A stretch of DNA of 57,544 bases from Streptomyces sp. ADI96-02 (GCF_003846185.1 NZ_ML123034.1:6021185-6078728); one strand, 5' to 3'; shown: positions 1 to 8,903, numbered from the stretch's first letter. Notes: generated from the letters alone by a model not told the origin. Program-made: numbers and translations.

Positions 1-2
1 TG

Positions 3-1463
3 GTGCGGCTGTGGGATCCGACCACCGGGCGCCAGGTGGGAAAGGCGTACACCGCGCATCCCAACGAAGTGCACGCGCTGACAGCGGTGCGGTTGGCCGA
101 CGGGCGGACCCTCCTCGCCACCATCGGGAACGGCCGTGCCAAGGGCCTGTGGGATCCGAACACGGGCGCCTCCGTGGGCAGTGGCATCAGTGGACGACGG
201 GCGGTAGCAGCCATACCGCTCGTCGACGGACGCGTCCTCCTCGCCACCGGCGGCACCGACAACACCGTGCGCCTCTGGAACGCGGCCAACGGCCGTTCCG
301 GCGGGCGGCCCCTCACCGGCCACGCGGCGCCGGTACACGCCGCAGCCGCGGTACCGCTCGTCGACGGACGCGTCCTCCTCGCCACCGGCAGCGCGGACCA
401 CACCGTCCGCCTCTGGGCGCCGACCACCGGGCCTTCCGCGATCAGCGCGTCCGAAACCGCACGCGCGAGAGCGCTGCAGGCCGTGACAGCCGTGCCGGTG
501 CCCGGCCGGGGCACGCTCCTGGCAACCGTCAGCCACGACGAACGCACAGTGAACCTGTGGGAAGCCCACATCGGCCACCGCCGCGCCGATCTGCCCACCA
601 ATCACACGGAGGCGGTACTCACCCTTGCCGCCGTACCCCTCGCCGACGGACGCACCCTGATAGCCACCGCCGGCATCGACAGGACCATCCGCCTCTGGGA
701 TACCGCCACCGGCCGCTCCACCGGCCGACCTCTCCGCGGACACACCGGGCCCGTGCGCGCCATCACCACGATGCAAGGCAACGACGGACATGCCCGACTG
801 GTCACCGTCGGCGACGACCGCACCATGCGCCTCTGGCACCCCGAAACCGGCCGACTACTCGATCAACTGCCCACCGGCCATGGGGACACGGTGTACACGG
901 TGACAGCGATACGCATGCCGAACGGACGCACCCTCCTCGCTACCGCGGGCGCAGACCAGACCGTCCGCCTGTGGGACGCATCCAACGGCGACCTTCTCCA
1001 CTGCCTCACCGGCCACACCGGCGCAGTACACGCGGTGACAGCAGTGCCCCGGCCCCGTCGACCCACCCTCCTCGCCACCGCCGGCCACGACGGCACCACA
1101 CACCTGTGGAACCCCTACACCGGCCGCCCGGCGGGGCGCCCACTCATCGGCCACACCCTGCCCGTCCGCGGGATCGCGGTCGTACGCCTCCTCGACGAGA
1201 ACACCGTCCTCGCCACGGCCGGTGATGACCGCACCGCACGCCTCTGGCACCCAGCCACCGGGGCACTGCTGCGAACCCTGCCACTCGGAGTCAAGGTCAC
1301 CACCCTCACGGCATTCGACGGCACGATGCTCTGCGTGGGATCAGAATCGGGACTGCTCGCCATCGAACTCGGCACCCCAGGAGCACCGTCTAGCGGGTGT
1401 ATCTCGGTGTGTTCCGGGACTCCGGCGGTCGGTGTTCCTGATGACCGGGTTTGGGGTCCTTGA
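3..1463 (+). CDS. WD40 repeat (beta-propeller) protein, 5' end outside the window
   Basis: The open frame runs in from upstream, so the N-terminus is missing. About ten WD40 blades are visible, each ending in an LW motif (TVRLWD, TIRLWD, TMRLWH, TARLWH) after a strand of the form LLATAGxDxT, with a GHTxPV turn starting the next blade. Actinobacterial proteins of this type usually carry an N-terminal effector such as a kinase, caspase-like or NTPase domain; that part cannot be seen here. The propeller probably acts as a protein-binding platform. After the last blade (LLAIELG) the frame runs about 25 residues into sequence that looks like integrase debris, so the natural C-terminus has probably been replaced. 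Confidence 0.85.
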   Translation: MRLWDPTTGRQVGKAYTAHPNEVHALTAVRLADGRTLLATIGNGRAKGLWDPNTGASVGSGISGRRAVAAIPLVDGRVLLATGGTDNTVRLWNAANGRSGGRPLTGHAAPVHAAAAVPLVDGRVLLATGSADHTVRLWAPTTGPSAISASETARARALQAVTAVPVPGRGTLLATVSHDERTVNLWEAHIGHRRADLPTNHTEAVLTLAAVPLADGRTLIATAGIDRTIRLWDTATGRSTGRPLRGHTGPVRAITTMQGNDGHARLVTVGDDRTMRLWHPETGRLLDQLPTGHGDTVYTVTAIRMPNGRTLLATAGADQTVRLWDASNGDLLHCLTGHTGAVHAVTAVPRPRRPTLLATAGHDGTTHLWNPYTGRPAGRPLIGHTLPVRGIAVVRLLDENTVLATAGDDRTARLWHPATGALLRTLPLGVKVTTLTAFDGTMLCVGSESGLLAIELGTPGAPSSGCISVCSGTPAVGVPDDRVWGP

Positions 1464-1770
1464 ACTGGCCGGCCCGCGAGGGGCGGGAGCCGGATGATCG
1501 CGGTGAGGACTTCGCCGAGTTCCGGGGAGACCAGCAGCAGCCGCTCCTGGTCGAGCTGGGAGGGTGCGACCTGGAGCAGGGGCACGATCTCGCCTGACTT
1601 CCAGCCGGTTCGCCCAGGACCACAAGCGGTCAAACCAGCAGAACAGGCACATCGCTGTGCTGATGAACCCGCCCAGCCTGTGCAAGCCCTTCGCGGAACG
1701 GTCATCAACGAAGGTCAGCGAGTCGTGTCGACAACCCATCAGCGGCCAGAGGTGGTTTACACACATGTGC
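1390..1770 (-). pseudogene. remnant of a tyrosine-type site-specific integrase
   Basis: On the minus strand at 1493-1588 a translation reads SGEIVPLLQVAPSQLDQERL followed by LLVSPELGEVLTAII. I recognise this as the central part of large actinobacterial phage-type integrases (PLLQIAPSKTDxERLLLVSPEL). Upstream the reading shifts frame (a stretch with CRHDSLTFVDDRSAKGLH lies in another frame), and no intact integrase or catalytic R-H-R-Y box follows. It is decayed debris, directly abutting the 3' end of the WD40 gene. Confidence 0.55.
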
Positions 1771-2216
1771 AGGTCGGCTGCGCCGCCGACCTGCCCCAGG
1801 CGCACCGGCAGCCCTCGCGAGCGGTCCCAGGCCCACGGCCCGCCGCTGGCGGTCGGCCGGCGGGACGCGTCGGCACCGCGTCGGCACCGGTCGGCACCGC
1901 GTCGGACACACCACCGGAGACGGCTGGAAGGTGCCGTGTGGCTCCCTGCGGGTTGGGCAGGGATAGCAGCGGTCCTCAGGAGGCGTCAGTGGATTCTCTG
2001 CCCTTGCAGGTGCAGTTGGTTCCTCGGCGAAGTCGAGACGGCCGGGGCGGAACCGGCCGACCTGGTGATCCCCCGTCCCTCCAGGACCTCACCGCCCGAC
2101 GACGGCTCTGTGTGGCTCCGCCCCCACCAGCCTCGGAGGGTGCATGATCCGAGACGACGGCCGGTCGCGGTGGCAGCCGCGTGTCCGGTCCACGACGACA
2201 GCCGGGAGCAGGCCAC
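1771..2216. other. gene-free stretch with a short tandem repeat
   Basis: No convincing gene is present. Around 1868-1906 the decamer GTCGGCACCG occurs three times in near tandem, ending in GTCGGAC. The stretch lies between integrase debris and the ligase gene and may be the rest of a decayed element. A possible GTG start for the ligase at 2181 lies inside it but is less likely than 2217. Confidence 0.4.
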
Positions 2217-3710
2217 ATGGGACGTGATCTTCCGCAGCGCGAATTCACTGACGACGACGCTGTTCGGTTCGCGGCGCGGTTGCGTGCCTCCCTCGGTCTC
2301 CTCGACGGGCTGCTCTCCTCGCCCGGTTTCGGTGACGAGGAGAGGACGATCGGGGCCGAGATGGAGATGTTCCTGGTGACACCGGACGGTGTCCCTGTCC
2401 CCCGGAACGAGGAGGTGCGCGCGACGGCCGACGACTCCCGCCTCGTCCTTGAGGTCAACCGCTACAACCTGGAGGCCAACCTCACCCCTGTTCCCCTCCG
2501 CTTCCGTCCGTTCACAGCACTCCACGACGAAGCCACGGCTCTCCTGGACGTAGTGCGCGAGGCGGGTGCCGGGTACGGAGCCGAGCCGTACTGCGCGGGC
2601 CTCCTGCCGACGCTGCGCCCACGCGACCTGACGCGGCGCAACGTATCGCCCAGGGGACGGTACGCACTGATCGACGACGCTCTGGGGAGGGAACGGCGCG
2701 GACTGCGCGTCACCGGTGAGCAGCGGTACCGGATGCGCTCCGACACGATCTGCGCGCAGGGCGCCACCAGTTCCTGGCAGGTCCATCTCACCGTGCGCCC
2801 GGAGGAGTTCACCCAGGTCCACAACGCCGCCCAGCTCATGGCGGCCCCCGTCCTCGCCGTCGCCGCCAACTCGCCCCTGCTGATGGGCAGACGGGTGTGG
2901 GACGAGACCAGGATCCCCTGGTACGAGCAGGCATTCGGCCAGCACCGGCGTCGGGTCGTTCCGGCGGACCGGCGTTCCGGCTTCGGTCAGGACTGGCTGG
3001 GCAGCGACGTGCGGGAACTGATCGAGGCGTCGGTCAGCCGGCACGCGCCACTGGTGCCGTTCAACTCGGAGGGGCCCTGTGCCCGGCCCGACCGGCCCGG
3101 CGGCCTGCCGGCGCTGGAGGAGTTGCGGCTGCACCTGGGCACCCTGTGGTGGTGGAACCGCCTGGTCTACGACCCGGCCGGGGCCGGGCACCTGCGGATC
3201 GAACTACGCGCGCTGCCGTCGGGCCCGACGCCCGCCGACATGGTGGCCAACACCGCGTTGCTGACCGGGCTGGTCCTCGACCGCGCGGCACGCGAACCCC
3301 GCTGCGAACTCCCCTTCGCCCTCGCGCGGGAGAACTTCTACACCGCGGCCCGCGACGGCATGGCGGCCCGTCTGTGGTGGCCGTCCGAGTCGGCGGCGCC
3401 CGTCCGGGTGGCCGCCCGTGACCTGGTGAGGGAGCTGCTGCCGCAGGCCGCTGCGGGGCTGGCGGGTGCCGGGGTCGCGGACGACGAGGTGCAGCGGTGG
3501 CTGGGGGTGGCGGAGGCCCGGGTACTGGCCGGGCGTTCGGGGGCCCATTGGCAACGCCGGGCCCACCGCGCGCTCGGGTCGGACACCGCGACGGCTCGCC
3601 GCTACCTGAAGCTCAGCGCGACCGGCGCCCCCGTCCACAGCTGGCCGGCGCCTCGGCCCACCGCGGGTTCGAGCGGGAAGGTCAGGACGGTGAGCCCACC
3701 CGGCCTCTAG
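2217..3710 (+). CDS. glutamate-cysteine ligase family 2 (EgtA-like carboxylate-amine ligase)
   Basis: The 497-residue protein belongs to the GCS2 family, which joins glutamate to the amine of cysteine or another amine using ATP, in the cytoplasm. Visible family blocks are the nucleotide/metal motif IGAEMEMFLV near the N-terminus, NRYNLEANLTP, SSWQVHLTVRPEEF, NSPLLMGRRVWDETR and RIELRALPSGPTPADM near the end. The ATG at 2217 is chosen because GGGAG lies 8 nt upstream; a GTG at 2181 would add 12 residues. Actinobacteria use such enzymes for gamma-glutamylcysteine in ergothioneine synthesis, but no other egt gene is adjacent, so the substrate is open. The gene stands alone and is followed by strong hairpins. 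Confidence 0.82.
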   Translation: MGRDLPQREFTDDDAVRFAARLRASLGLLDGLLSSPGFGDEERTIGAEMEMFLVTPDGVPVPRNEEVRATADDSRLVLEVNRYNLEANLTPVPLRFRPFTALHDEATALLDVVREAGAGYGAEPYCAGLLPTLRPRDLTRRNVSPRGRYALIDDALGRERRGLRVTGEQRYRMRSDTICAQGATSSWQVHLTVRPEEFTQVHNAAQLMAAPVLAVAANSPLLMGRRVWDETRIPWYEQAFGQHRRRVVPADRRSGFGQDWLGSDVRELIEASVSRHAPLVPFNSEGPCARPDRPGGLPALEELRLHLGTLWWWNRLVYDPAGAGHLRIELRALPSGPTPADMVANTALLTGLVLDRAAREPRCELPFALARENFYTAARDGMAARLWWPSESAAPVRVAARDLVRELLPQAAAGLAGAGVADDEVQRWLGVAEARVLAGRSGAHWQRRAHRALGSDTATARRYLKLSATGAPVHSWPAPRPTAGSSGKVRTVSPPGL

Positions 3711-3816
3711 GCTCCCGCATCGGCATACGGGAGGACGAAGTGCGAGGTGCCGCAACCGCACGGGGGTGCTCTGTCGCCGGGGGCGGCGACGTGGATTCGT
3801 TCGTCACCTCATAGGT

Positions 3817-3868
3817 GGTGGCCCCTGCTTTCGCCACCGGTCAGGGACAGGGGTCCCAGTCCCTGACC
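3817..3868 (+). other. two adjacent hairpins downstream of the ligase gene
   Basis: GGTGGC (3817-3822) pairs with GCCACC (3833-3838). Immediately next, GGTCAGGGAC (3839-3848) pairs perfectly with GTCCCTGACC (3859-3868). With the third hairpin at 3880 they form three stem-loops in 90 nt. They could be tandem terminators, a structured RNA or an attachment-site relic. Confidence 0.5.
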
Positions 3869-3879
3869 CACCAGCGATG

Positions 3880-3904
3880 AAGACCCCAGTCGAGCTGGGG
3901 TCTT
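3880..3904 (+). terminator. intrinsic terminator-like hairpin
   Basis: AAGACCCCAG (3880-3889) and CTGGGGTCTT (3895-3904) form a perfect 10-bp stem with a 5-nt loop, ending in TTCT. It lies about 170 nt past the ligase stop and 256 nt before rbsR, a good place for a terminator. Confidence 0.7.
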
Positions 3905-4054
3905 CTGCGTTTCGGGGCCCACGCCTCCCGCCGGGCCGTGCGGAACGCGCCCCCTTCCTCGCGCCTCACGTTCCTCTCGGGGACCTTCCCGCCCCTCCGT
4001 CCTCGCCTGTCACGATCCGGTCTCGGATCGGCGGCGAGGTCTTGCCTTCCGTCG

Positions 4055-4090
4055 TGTAATCGATTCCAATCGGGCGTGTAATCGATTCCA
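4055..4090 (+). promoter_or_regulatory. twin LacI-family operators upstream of rbsR
   Basis: The 14-mer TGTAATCGATTCCA occurs twice, at 4055-4068 and 4077-4090. Each copy is a near-palindrome of the form TGnAATCGATTnCA with a central CG, typical of LacI-family operators. The copies are exactly 22 bp apart, two helical turns. They lie 70-106 nt before the rbsR start, so autoregulation of the ribose operon is the natural reading. Confidence 0.75.
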
Positions 4091-4160
4091 CCGCGTCCGC
4101 GCTTCCCGGGCTGTCCGCTGGTTTCGAGGTGTACGGAAACCACAAGGAGGTGGTCCGGAC

Positions 4161-5180
4161 ATGGCCGGCATCAAAGATGTCGCGGCCGAGGCGGGCGTGT
4201 CCGTCGCCACGGTCTCGCGGGTGCTGAACAGCCATCCGTCCGTCAGCGAGGACGCCAGAACCCGCGTCGTCGCCGCCGTCGACGCCCTCGGCTACCGGCC
4301 CAACGCCGTGGCCCGCTCGTTGCGCACCGCGCAGACGCGCACCCTCGGGCTGGTCATCAGCGACGTACTCAACCCGTACTTCACCGAGCTGGCCCGCTTC
4401 GTCGAGGAGGAGGCCCGCGCGCTCGGCTACAGCGTCATCATCGGCAACGCCGACGAGCGGCCCGAGCTGCAGGACCACCACATGCGCACGCTCATCGACC
4501 GCAGGATCGACGGGCTCCTCGTGTCGCCCGCCGACGGCGGTTCGCCGCTCATGCGCGAGATCGCCCACAGCGGCACCCCGATGGTCTTCGTGGACCGCTG
4601 GATCCCGGGGCTCGACGTCCCCGTCGTCCGCGCCGACGGAACGGCCGCCGTGCAGGACCTCGTGGCGCACCTGCACGGCCTCGGCCACCGCCGGCTCGCC
4701 ATCATCGCCGGGCCCGCGGCCACCACCACGGGGGACGAGCGCGTCGAGGCGTTCCGTGCCGCGCTGCGCGAGCTGGGACTTGCTCTGCCGGACGCGTACA
4801 TCGGCCAGGGCGACTTCCAGGCCGCCAGCGGACGGCGCGCCACCGAGTGCTTCCTCGAACTGCCGGAGCCGCCCGAAGTCGTCTTCGCCGCGGACAACCT
4901 GATGGCCCTCGGCGCCCTCGACGCGATCCGCGCCCGCGGGCTGCGGGTCCCCGACGACATCGGGCTGGCCGCCTTCGACGACATCCCGTGGTTCGTCCAC
5001 ACGGCCCCGCCCATCACCGCCATCGCCCAACCGGTGGCCGACCTGGCCCGCGCGGCCGTACGGGCCCTGGCCGACCTGATCGACGGACGGGCCCCGCTCT
5101 CCGTCACCCTGCCCGCCCGTCTCGTCGTACGCCGCTCGTGCGGTGAACGGGACGCGCCCGACCAGAGGAGCGACCGGTGA
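4161..5180 (+). CDS. rbsR: LacI-family repressor of the ribose operon
   Basis: The 339-residue protein starts with a LacI helix-turn-helix (IKDVAAEAGVSVATVSRVLN, about residues 4-23) and hinge region (YRPNAVARSL), followed by a periplasmic-binding-protein-like sugar sensor with VIxDVxNPYF and the C-terminal DDIPW block. The ATG at 4161 has AAGGAGG 10 nt upstream. It is the first gene of the operon and its stop overlaps the rbsA start. It probably represses the operon from the two operators at 4055-4090 and is released by ribose or a phosphorylated form; the effector is inferred from the neighbours. Confidence 0.85.
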   Translation: MAGIKDVAAEAGVSVATVSRVLNSHPSVSEDARTRVVAAVDALGYRPNAVARSLRTAQTRTLGLVISDVLNPYFTELARFVEEEARALGYSVIIGNADERPELQDHHMRTLIDRRIDGLLVSPADGGSPLMREIAHSGTPMVFVDRWIPGLDVPVVRADGTAAVQDLVAHLHGLGHRRLAIIAGPAATTTGDERVEAFRAALRELGLALPDAYIGQGDFQAASGRRATECFLELPEPPEVVFAADNLMALGALDAIRARGLRVPDDIGLAAFDDIPWFVHTAPPITAIAQPVADLARAAVRALADLIDGRAPLSVTLPARLVVRRSCGERDAPDQRSDR

Positions 5181-6736
5181 CCGCACCGGAGGAGTTGCTG
5201 CGCGTCGAGGGTCTGCGCAAGACCTTCCCCGGCGTGGTGGCGCTCGACAACGTCGACTTCGACCTGCGCCGCGGCGAGGTCCACGTACTGCTCGGCGAGA
5301 ACGGTGCGGGCAAGAGCACCCTCATCAAGATGCTCTCCGGCGCCTACCGCCCCGACCGGGGGCGGATCTTCGTCGAGGGCCGCGAGGTGCGCGTCGACGA
5401 CGCGCAGGCCGCCGAGGCGCTGGGCATCGCTACCATCTACCAGGAGTTCAACCTGGTGCCCGATCTGACGGTCGCGGAGAACATCTTCCTCGGCCGCCAG
5501 CCGCGCCGCTTCGGACTCGTCGACCACCGCCGCATGCGGGAGGACGCGGCGAGGCTGCTGCGCCGGGTCGGCGTAGACGTGCGCCCCGACGCCAAGGTCC
5601 GCGACCTCGGCATCGCCCGGCTCCAGATGGTCGAGATCGCCAAGGCGCTCAGCCTGGAGGCCCGCGTCCTGATCATGGACGAGCCGACCGCCGTCCTCAC
5701 CTCCGAGGAGGTCGACAAGCTCTTCGTGATCGTGCGGCAGTTGCGCGCGGTCGGCGTCGGCATCGTCTTCATCACCCACCACCTGGAAGAGATCGCCGCG
5801 CTCGGCGACCGCGTCACCGTCCTGCGCGACGGGCGCAGCATCGACCAGGTGCCCGCCTCGACGCCCGAGGACGAGCTCGTCCAACTCATGGTCGGCCGCA
5901 GCATCGAGCAGCAGTACCCGCGCGAACGCCCCGACACCGGCGAGGCGTTGCTGTCGGTGCGCGGGCTCACCCGGGACGGCGTCTTCCACGACGTCGGCTT
6001 CGACGTCCACGCGGGCGAGGTCGTCGGCCTCGCCGGACTCGTCGGGTCCGGGCGCACCGAGGTGGCCCGCGCCGTCTTCGGCGCCGACCCGTACGACGCC
6101 GGCACCGTCGAGGTGCGCGGCGAAGCCCTGGCCCGGCACGACGTGCCCGCCGCGATGGGCGCCGGCCTCGGTCTGGTACCCGAGGACCGCAAGGGCCAGG
6201 GCCTGGTCCTCGACGCCTCCGTGCAGGAGAACCTGGGCCTGGTCACCCTGCGGGCCACGACCCGTCACGGTCTCGTCGACCTCAAGGGCCGGCGCGCGGC
6301 CGCGGCCCGGATCGCCGAACAGCTCGGCGTCCGCATGTCCGGCCTCGGCCAGCACGTCCGCACCCTCTCCGGCGGCAACCAGCAGAAGGTCGTCATCGGC
6401 AAGTGGCTGCTGGCCGACACCAAGGTGCTGATCCTCGACGAACCCACCCGGGGCATCGACGTCGGCGCCAAGGTCGAGATCTACCAGCTCATCAACGAGC
6501 TCACCGCGTCCGGCCACGCCGTCCTGATGATCTCCAGCGACCTGCCGGAGGTCCTGGGCATGAGCGACCGGGTCCTGGTCATGGCCCAGGGCCGGATCGC
6601 CGGCGAACTCCCCGCCGCCGAAGCGACGCAGGACGCCGTGATGGCCCTCGCCGTCGGCGCGGCGCCCATCGACCACCGCGCACCCGCCGATCACCCCGAA
6701 GCGAAGCAGGAAGAGGAGGGCCCCCGTGGCCACTGA
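5177..6736 (+). CDS. rbsA: ribose ABC importer, duplicated ATP-binding subunit
   Basis: The 519-residue protein has two ABC domains, as in RbsA/MglA/XylG sugar importers. The first has an intact Walker A (GENGAGKST, residues 40-48) and the Walker B segment RVLIMDEPTAVL. The second has the usual degenerate P-loop (GLVGSGRTEV) but a clear LSGGNQQKV signature and VLILDEPTRGIDVG. The GTG at 5177 overlaps the rbsR stop (GTGA), implying translational coupling. It powers the membrane protein encoded next, whose start lies inside the 3' end of this gene. Confidence 0.9.
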   Translation: MTAPEELLRVEGLRKTFPGVVALDNVDFDLRRGEVHVLLGENGAGKSTLIKMLSGAYRPDRGRIFVEGREVRVDDAQAAEALGIATIYQEFNLVPDLTVAENIFLGRQPRRFGLVDHRRMREDAARLLRRVGVDVRPDAKVRDLGIARLQMVEIAKALSLEARVLIMDEPTAVLTSEEVDKLFVIVRQLRAVGVGIVFITHHLEEIAALGDRVTVLRDGRSIDQVPASTPEDELVQLMVGRSIEQQYPRERPDTGEALLSVRGLTRDGVFHDVGFDVHAGEVVGLAGLVGSGRTEVARAVFGADPYDAGTVEVRGEALARHDVPAAMGAGLGLVPEDRKGQGLVLDASVQENLGLVTLRATTRHGLVDLKGRRAAAARIAEQLGVRMSGLGQHVRTLSGGNQQKVVIGKWLLADTKVLILDEPTRGIDVGAKVEIYQLINELTASGHAVLMISSDLPEVLGMSDRVLVMAQGRIAGELPAAEATQDAVMALAVGAAPIDHRAPADHPEAKQEEEGPRGH

Positions 6737-8681
6737 GACCGTCAAGAGCGGCACGGGAGCGGGCGGAGCCTCCGTGATACGCCGCGTGCTGCTCGACAAC
6801 GGCGCGCTGAGCGCCCTCGTCGTCCTGGTGGTGGCGATGTCGCTGCTCTCCGGCGACTTCCTGACCACGCAGAACCTGCTCAACGTCGGCGTCCAGGCCG
6901 CCGTCACCGCGATCCTCGCGTTCGGCGTCACCTTCGTCATCGTCTCCGCCGGCATCGATCTCTCCGTCGGTTCGGTCGCCGCCCTGTCCGCGACCGTGCT
7001 GGCCTGGTCGGCGACCTCGGCCGGCGTACCGGTCGTCCTGGCCGTCGTCCTCGCGATCGTCACCGGCATCGCCTGCGGTTTCGTGAACGGCGTCCTCATC
7101 TCGTACGGCAGGCTCCCGCCGTTCATCGCGACGCTGGCGATGCTCTCGATCGCCCGCGGCCTCTCGCTCGTCATCTCCCAGGGCAGCCCGATCGCCTTCC
7201 CCGACTCCGTCTCGGTGCTCGGCGACACGCTCGGCGGCCGGCTTCCCGTACCGGTCCTCGTGATGATCGCGATGGGTCTGATCACCGCGCTCGTCCTCGG
7301 CCGCACCTTCATCGGCCGCTCGATGTACGCGATCGGCGGCAACGAGGAGGCGGCCCGGCTCTCCGGCCTCCGCGTCAAGCGCCAGAAGATCGTCATCTAC
7401 GCGCTGTCGGGCCTCTTCGCCGCCGTCGCGGGCATCGTCCTGGCATCCCGCCTCGTCTCCGCGCAGCCGCAGGCCGCCCAGGGCTACGAACTCGACGCCA
7501 TCGCCGCGGTCGTCATCGGCGGAGCCAGCCTCGCCGGAGGCGTCGGCAAGGCATCCGGCACCCTGATCGGCGCGCTCATCCTCGCCGTGCTCCGCAACGG
7601 CCTCAACCTGCTCTCCGTGTCCGCGTTCTGGCAGCAGGTGGTCATCGGCGTCGTCATCGCCCTCGCCGTCCTGTTGGACACCCTGCGCCGAAAGGCGGGT
7701 TCGGGTGCGGCCTCCTCGGCCGGCACCGCGCCCGGCGCACCCGGGTCCGGGCGCAAGGGGGCGTTCAGGTTCGCCGGAGCGGCGCTCTGCGCGGCCGTCG
7801 TGGTCGGCGCGGTCTCCTTCTTCAACTCCGGTTCGTCCGGCGGCTCGACCAAGGTGGGCATGTCCCTCTCCACCCTCAACAACCCCTTCTTCGTGCAGAT
7901 GAAGGAGGGCGCGCAGGCGGAGGCGAAGAAGGCGGGGGTCGACCTCACCGTCACCGACGCGCAGAACGACGCCTCGCAGCAGGCCAACCAGTTGCAGAAC
8001 TTCACCGGTTCCGGCGTGGGATCGATCATCGTCAACCCGGTGGACTCGGACGCCGTCGGGCCCGCCGTCCGCGGCGCCGACACGGCGGACATCCCGGTGA
8101 TCGCCGCGGACCGGGGCGTCAACAAGGCGAGGACGGCCACGCTCGTCGCCTCCGACAACGCGGCGGGCGGCAGGCTCGCCGCCGACGCGCTGGCCGACAA
8201 GCTCGGCGGCGAGGGCAGCATCGTCATCCTCCAGGGCACGGCCGGCACCTCCGCCAGCCGCGAGCGCGGCGCGGGCTTCGCCCAGGGCCTCAAGGCGTAC
8301 CCGGACATCAAGGTGGTCGCCCGGCAGCCGGCCGACTTCGACCGGACCAAGGGCCTGGACGTCATGACGAACCTGATCCAGTCGCATCCCGGCATCACCG
8401 GCGTCTTCGCCGAGAACGACGAGATGGCGCTCGGCGCGGCCAAGGCGCTCGGCGGCAAGGCCGGGAAGTCCGTCTCCGTCGTCGGCTTCGACGGCACCCC
8501 GGACGGCCTGAAGGCGGTCGAGGCCGGCACGCTCTACGCCTCCGTGGCCCAGCAGCCCAGCGAGCTGGGCAGGATCGCGGTGCGGAACGCGGTCAAGGCC
8601 GCGAAGGACGAGAAGGTGGAATCCACGGTGAAGGTGCCGGTCAAGGTGGTCACCCGCGAGAACGTCGCGGACTTCTCCTGA
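6726..8681 (+). CDS. rbsCB: ribose ABC importer: permease fused to its substrate-binding domain
   Basis: One 651-residue chain joins two parts that are usually separate. Residues 1 to about 325 are an RbsC-type permease (GIDLSVGSVAALSA, GFVNGVLISYGRLPPFIATL, GRSMYAIGGNEEAARLSG). A Gly/Ala/Ser-rich linker and an extra membrane helix (about 346-368) follow, then an RbsB-type binding domain from about residue 376 (STLNNPFFVQMKEGAQ, GFDGTPDGLKAVEAG). The binding domain is therefore tethered outside by a membrane helix instead of a lipid anchor. Start GTG 6726 has GAGGAGGG just upstream and overlaps rbsA by 11 bp. I believe such fusions occur in other Streptomyces. The frame is continuous, so this is not an annotation artefact. 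Confidence 0.88.
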   Translation: MATETVKSGTGAGGASVIRRVLLDNGALSALVVLVVAMSLLSGDFLTTQNLLNVGVQAAVTAILAFGVTFVIVSAGIDLSVGSVAALSATVLAWSATSAGVPVVLAVVLAIVTGIACGFVNGVLISYGRLPPFIATLAMLSIARGLSLVISQGSPIAFPDSVSVLGDTLGGRLPVPVLVMIAMGLITALVLGRTFIGRSMYAIGGNEEAARLSGLRVKRQKIVIYALSGLFAAVAGIVLASRLVSAQPQAAQGYELDAIAAVVIGGASLAGGVGKASGTLIGALILAVLRNGLNLLSVSAFWQQVVIGVVIALAVLLDTLRRKAGSGAASSAGTAPGAPGSGRKGAFRFAGAALCAAVVVGAVSFFNSGSSGGSTKVGMSLSTLNNPFFVQMKEGAQAEAKKAGVDLTVTDAQNDASQQANQLQNFTGSGVGSIIVNPVDSDAVGPAVRGADTADIPVIAADRGVNKARTATLVASDNAAGGRLAADALADKLGGEGSIVILQGTAGTSASRERGAGFAQGLKAYPDIKVVARQPADFDRTKGLDVMTNLIQSHPGITGVFAENDEMALGAAKALGGKAGKSVSVVGFDGTPDGLKAVEAGTLYASVAQQPSELGRIAVRNAVKAAKDEKVESTVKVPVKVVTRENVADFS

Positions 8682-8684
8682 ACC

Positions 8685-8850
8685 GGCCGGCTGTGTCCGA
8701 CCGGCCGGCCGCGTCCGGTCGGCCAGTCCTGTCCGACCGGCCAGTCCTGTCCGACCGGCCAGTCCTGTCGGATCGGCCGGCCGTGTCCGTTCAGCCGGCC
8801 GTATCCGTACGACCCGCCGCATCCGACCGTACGACCCGCCGTATCCGACC
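8685..8850 (+). repeat. 18-bp tandem repeat between rbsCB and rbsK
   Basis: About nine degenerate copies of an 18-bp unit (GGCCAGTCCTGTCCGACC) follow the rbsCB stop. Copies at 8721-8738 and 8739-8756 are identical and neighbours differ by a few bases. The units are rich in GGCC and can pair in several registers. They end about 50 nt before the rbsK start. Confidence 0.85.
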
Positions 8851-8903
8851 GGCGCGCGGCGCGGCCGCCGCTCACCGGGCCGACCGACGAAAGCAGGAAG
8901 CAC

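Noticed and set aside
3..1463. DNA-level tandem repeats in the first 1.3 kb
   Set aside because: The repetition follows the WD40 blades of the encoded protein and has diverged at DNA level, so it is a protein repeat and not a separate DNA element.
3800..3910. A tRNA gene or tRNA-type attachment site
   Set aside because: The stacked hairpins do not fold into a cloverleaf with a T-loop or an anticodon stem of the right size.
8685..8850. The 18-bp repeats as a CRISPR array or as a coding repeat
   Set aside because: There are no spacers and no cas genes. The plus-strand reading SDRPVL repeats lies in a frame that runs against the rbsK frame and has no supported start.
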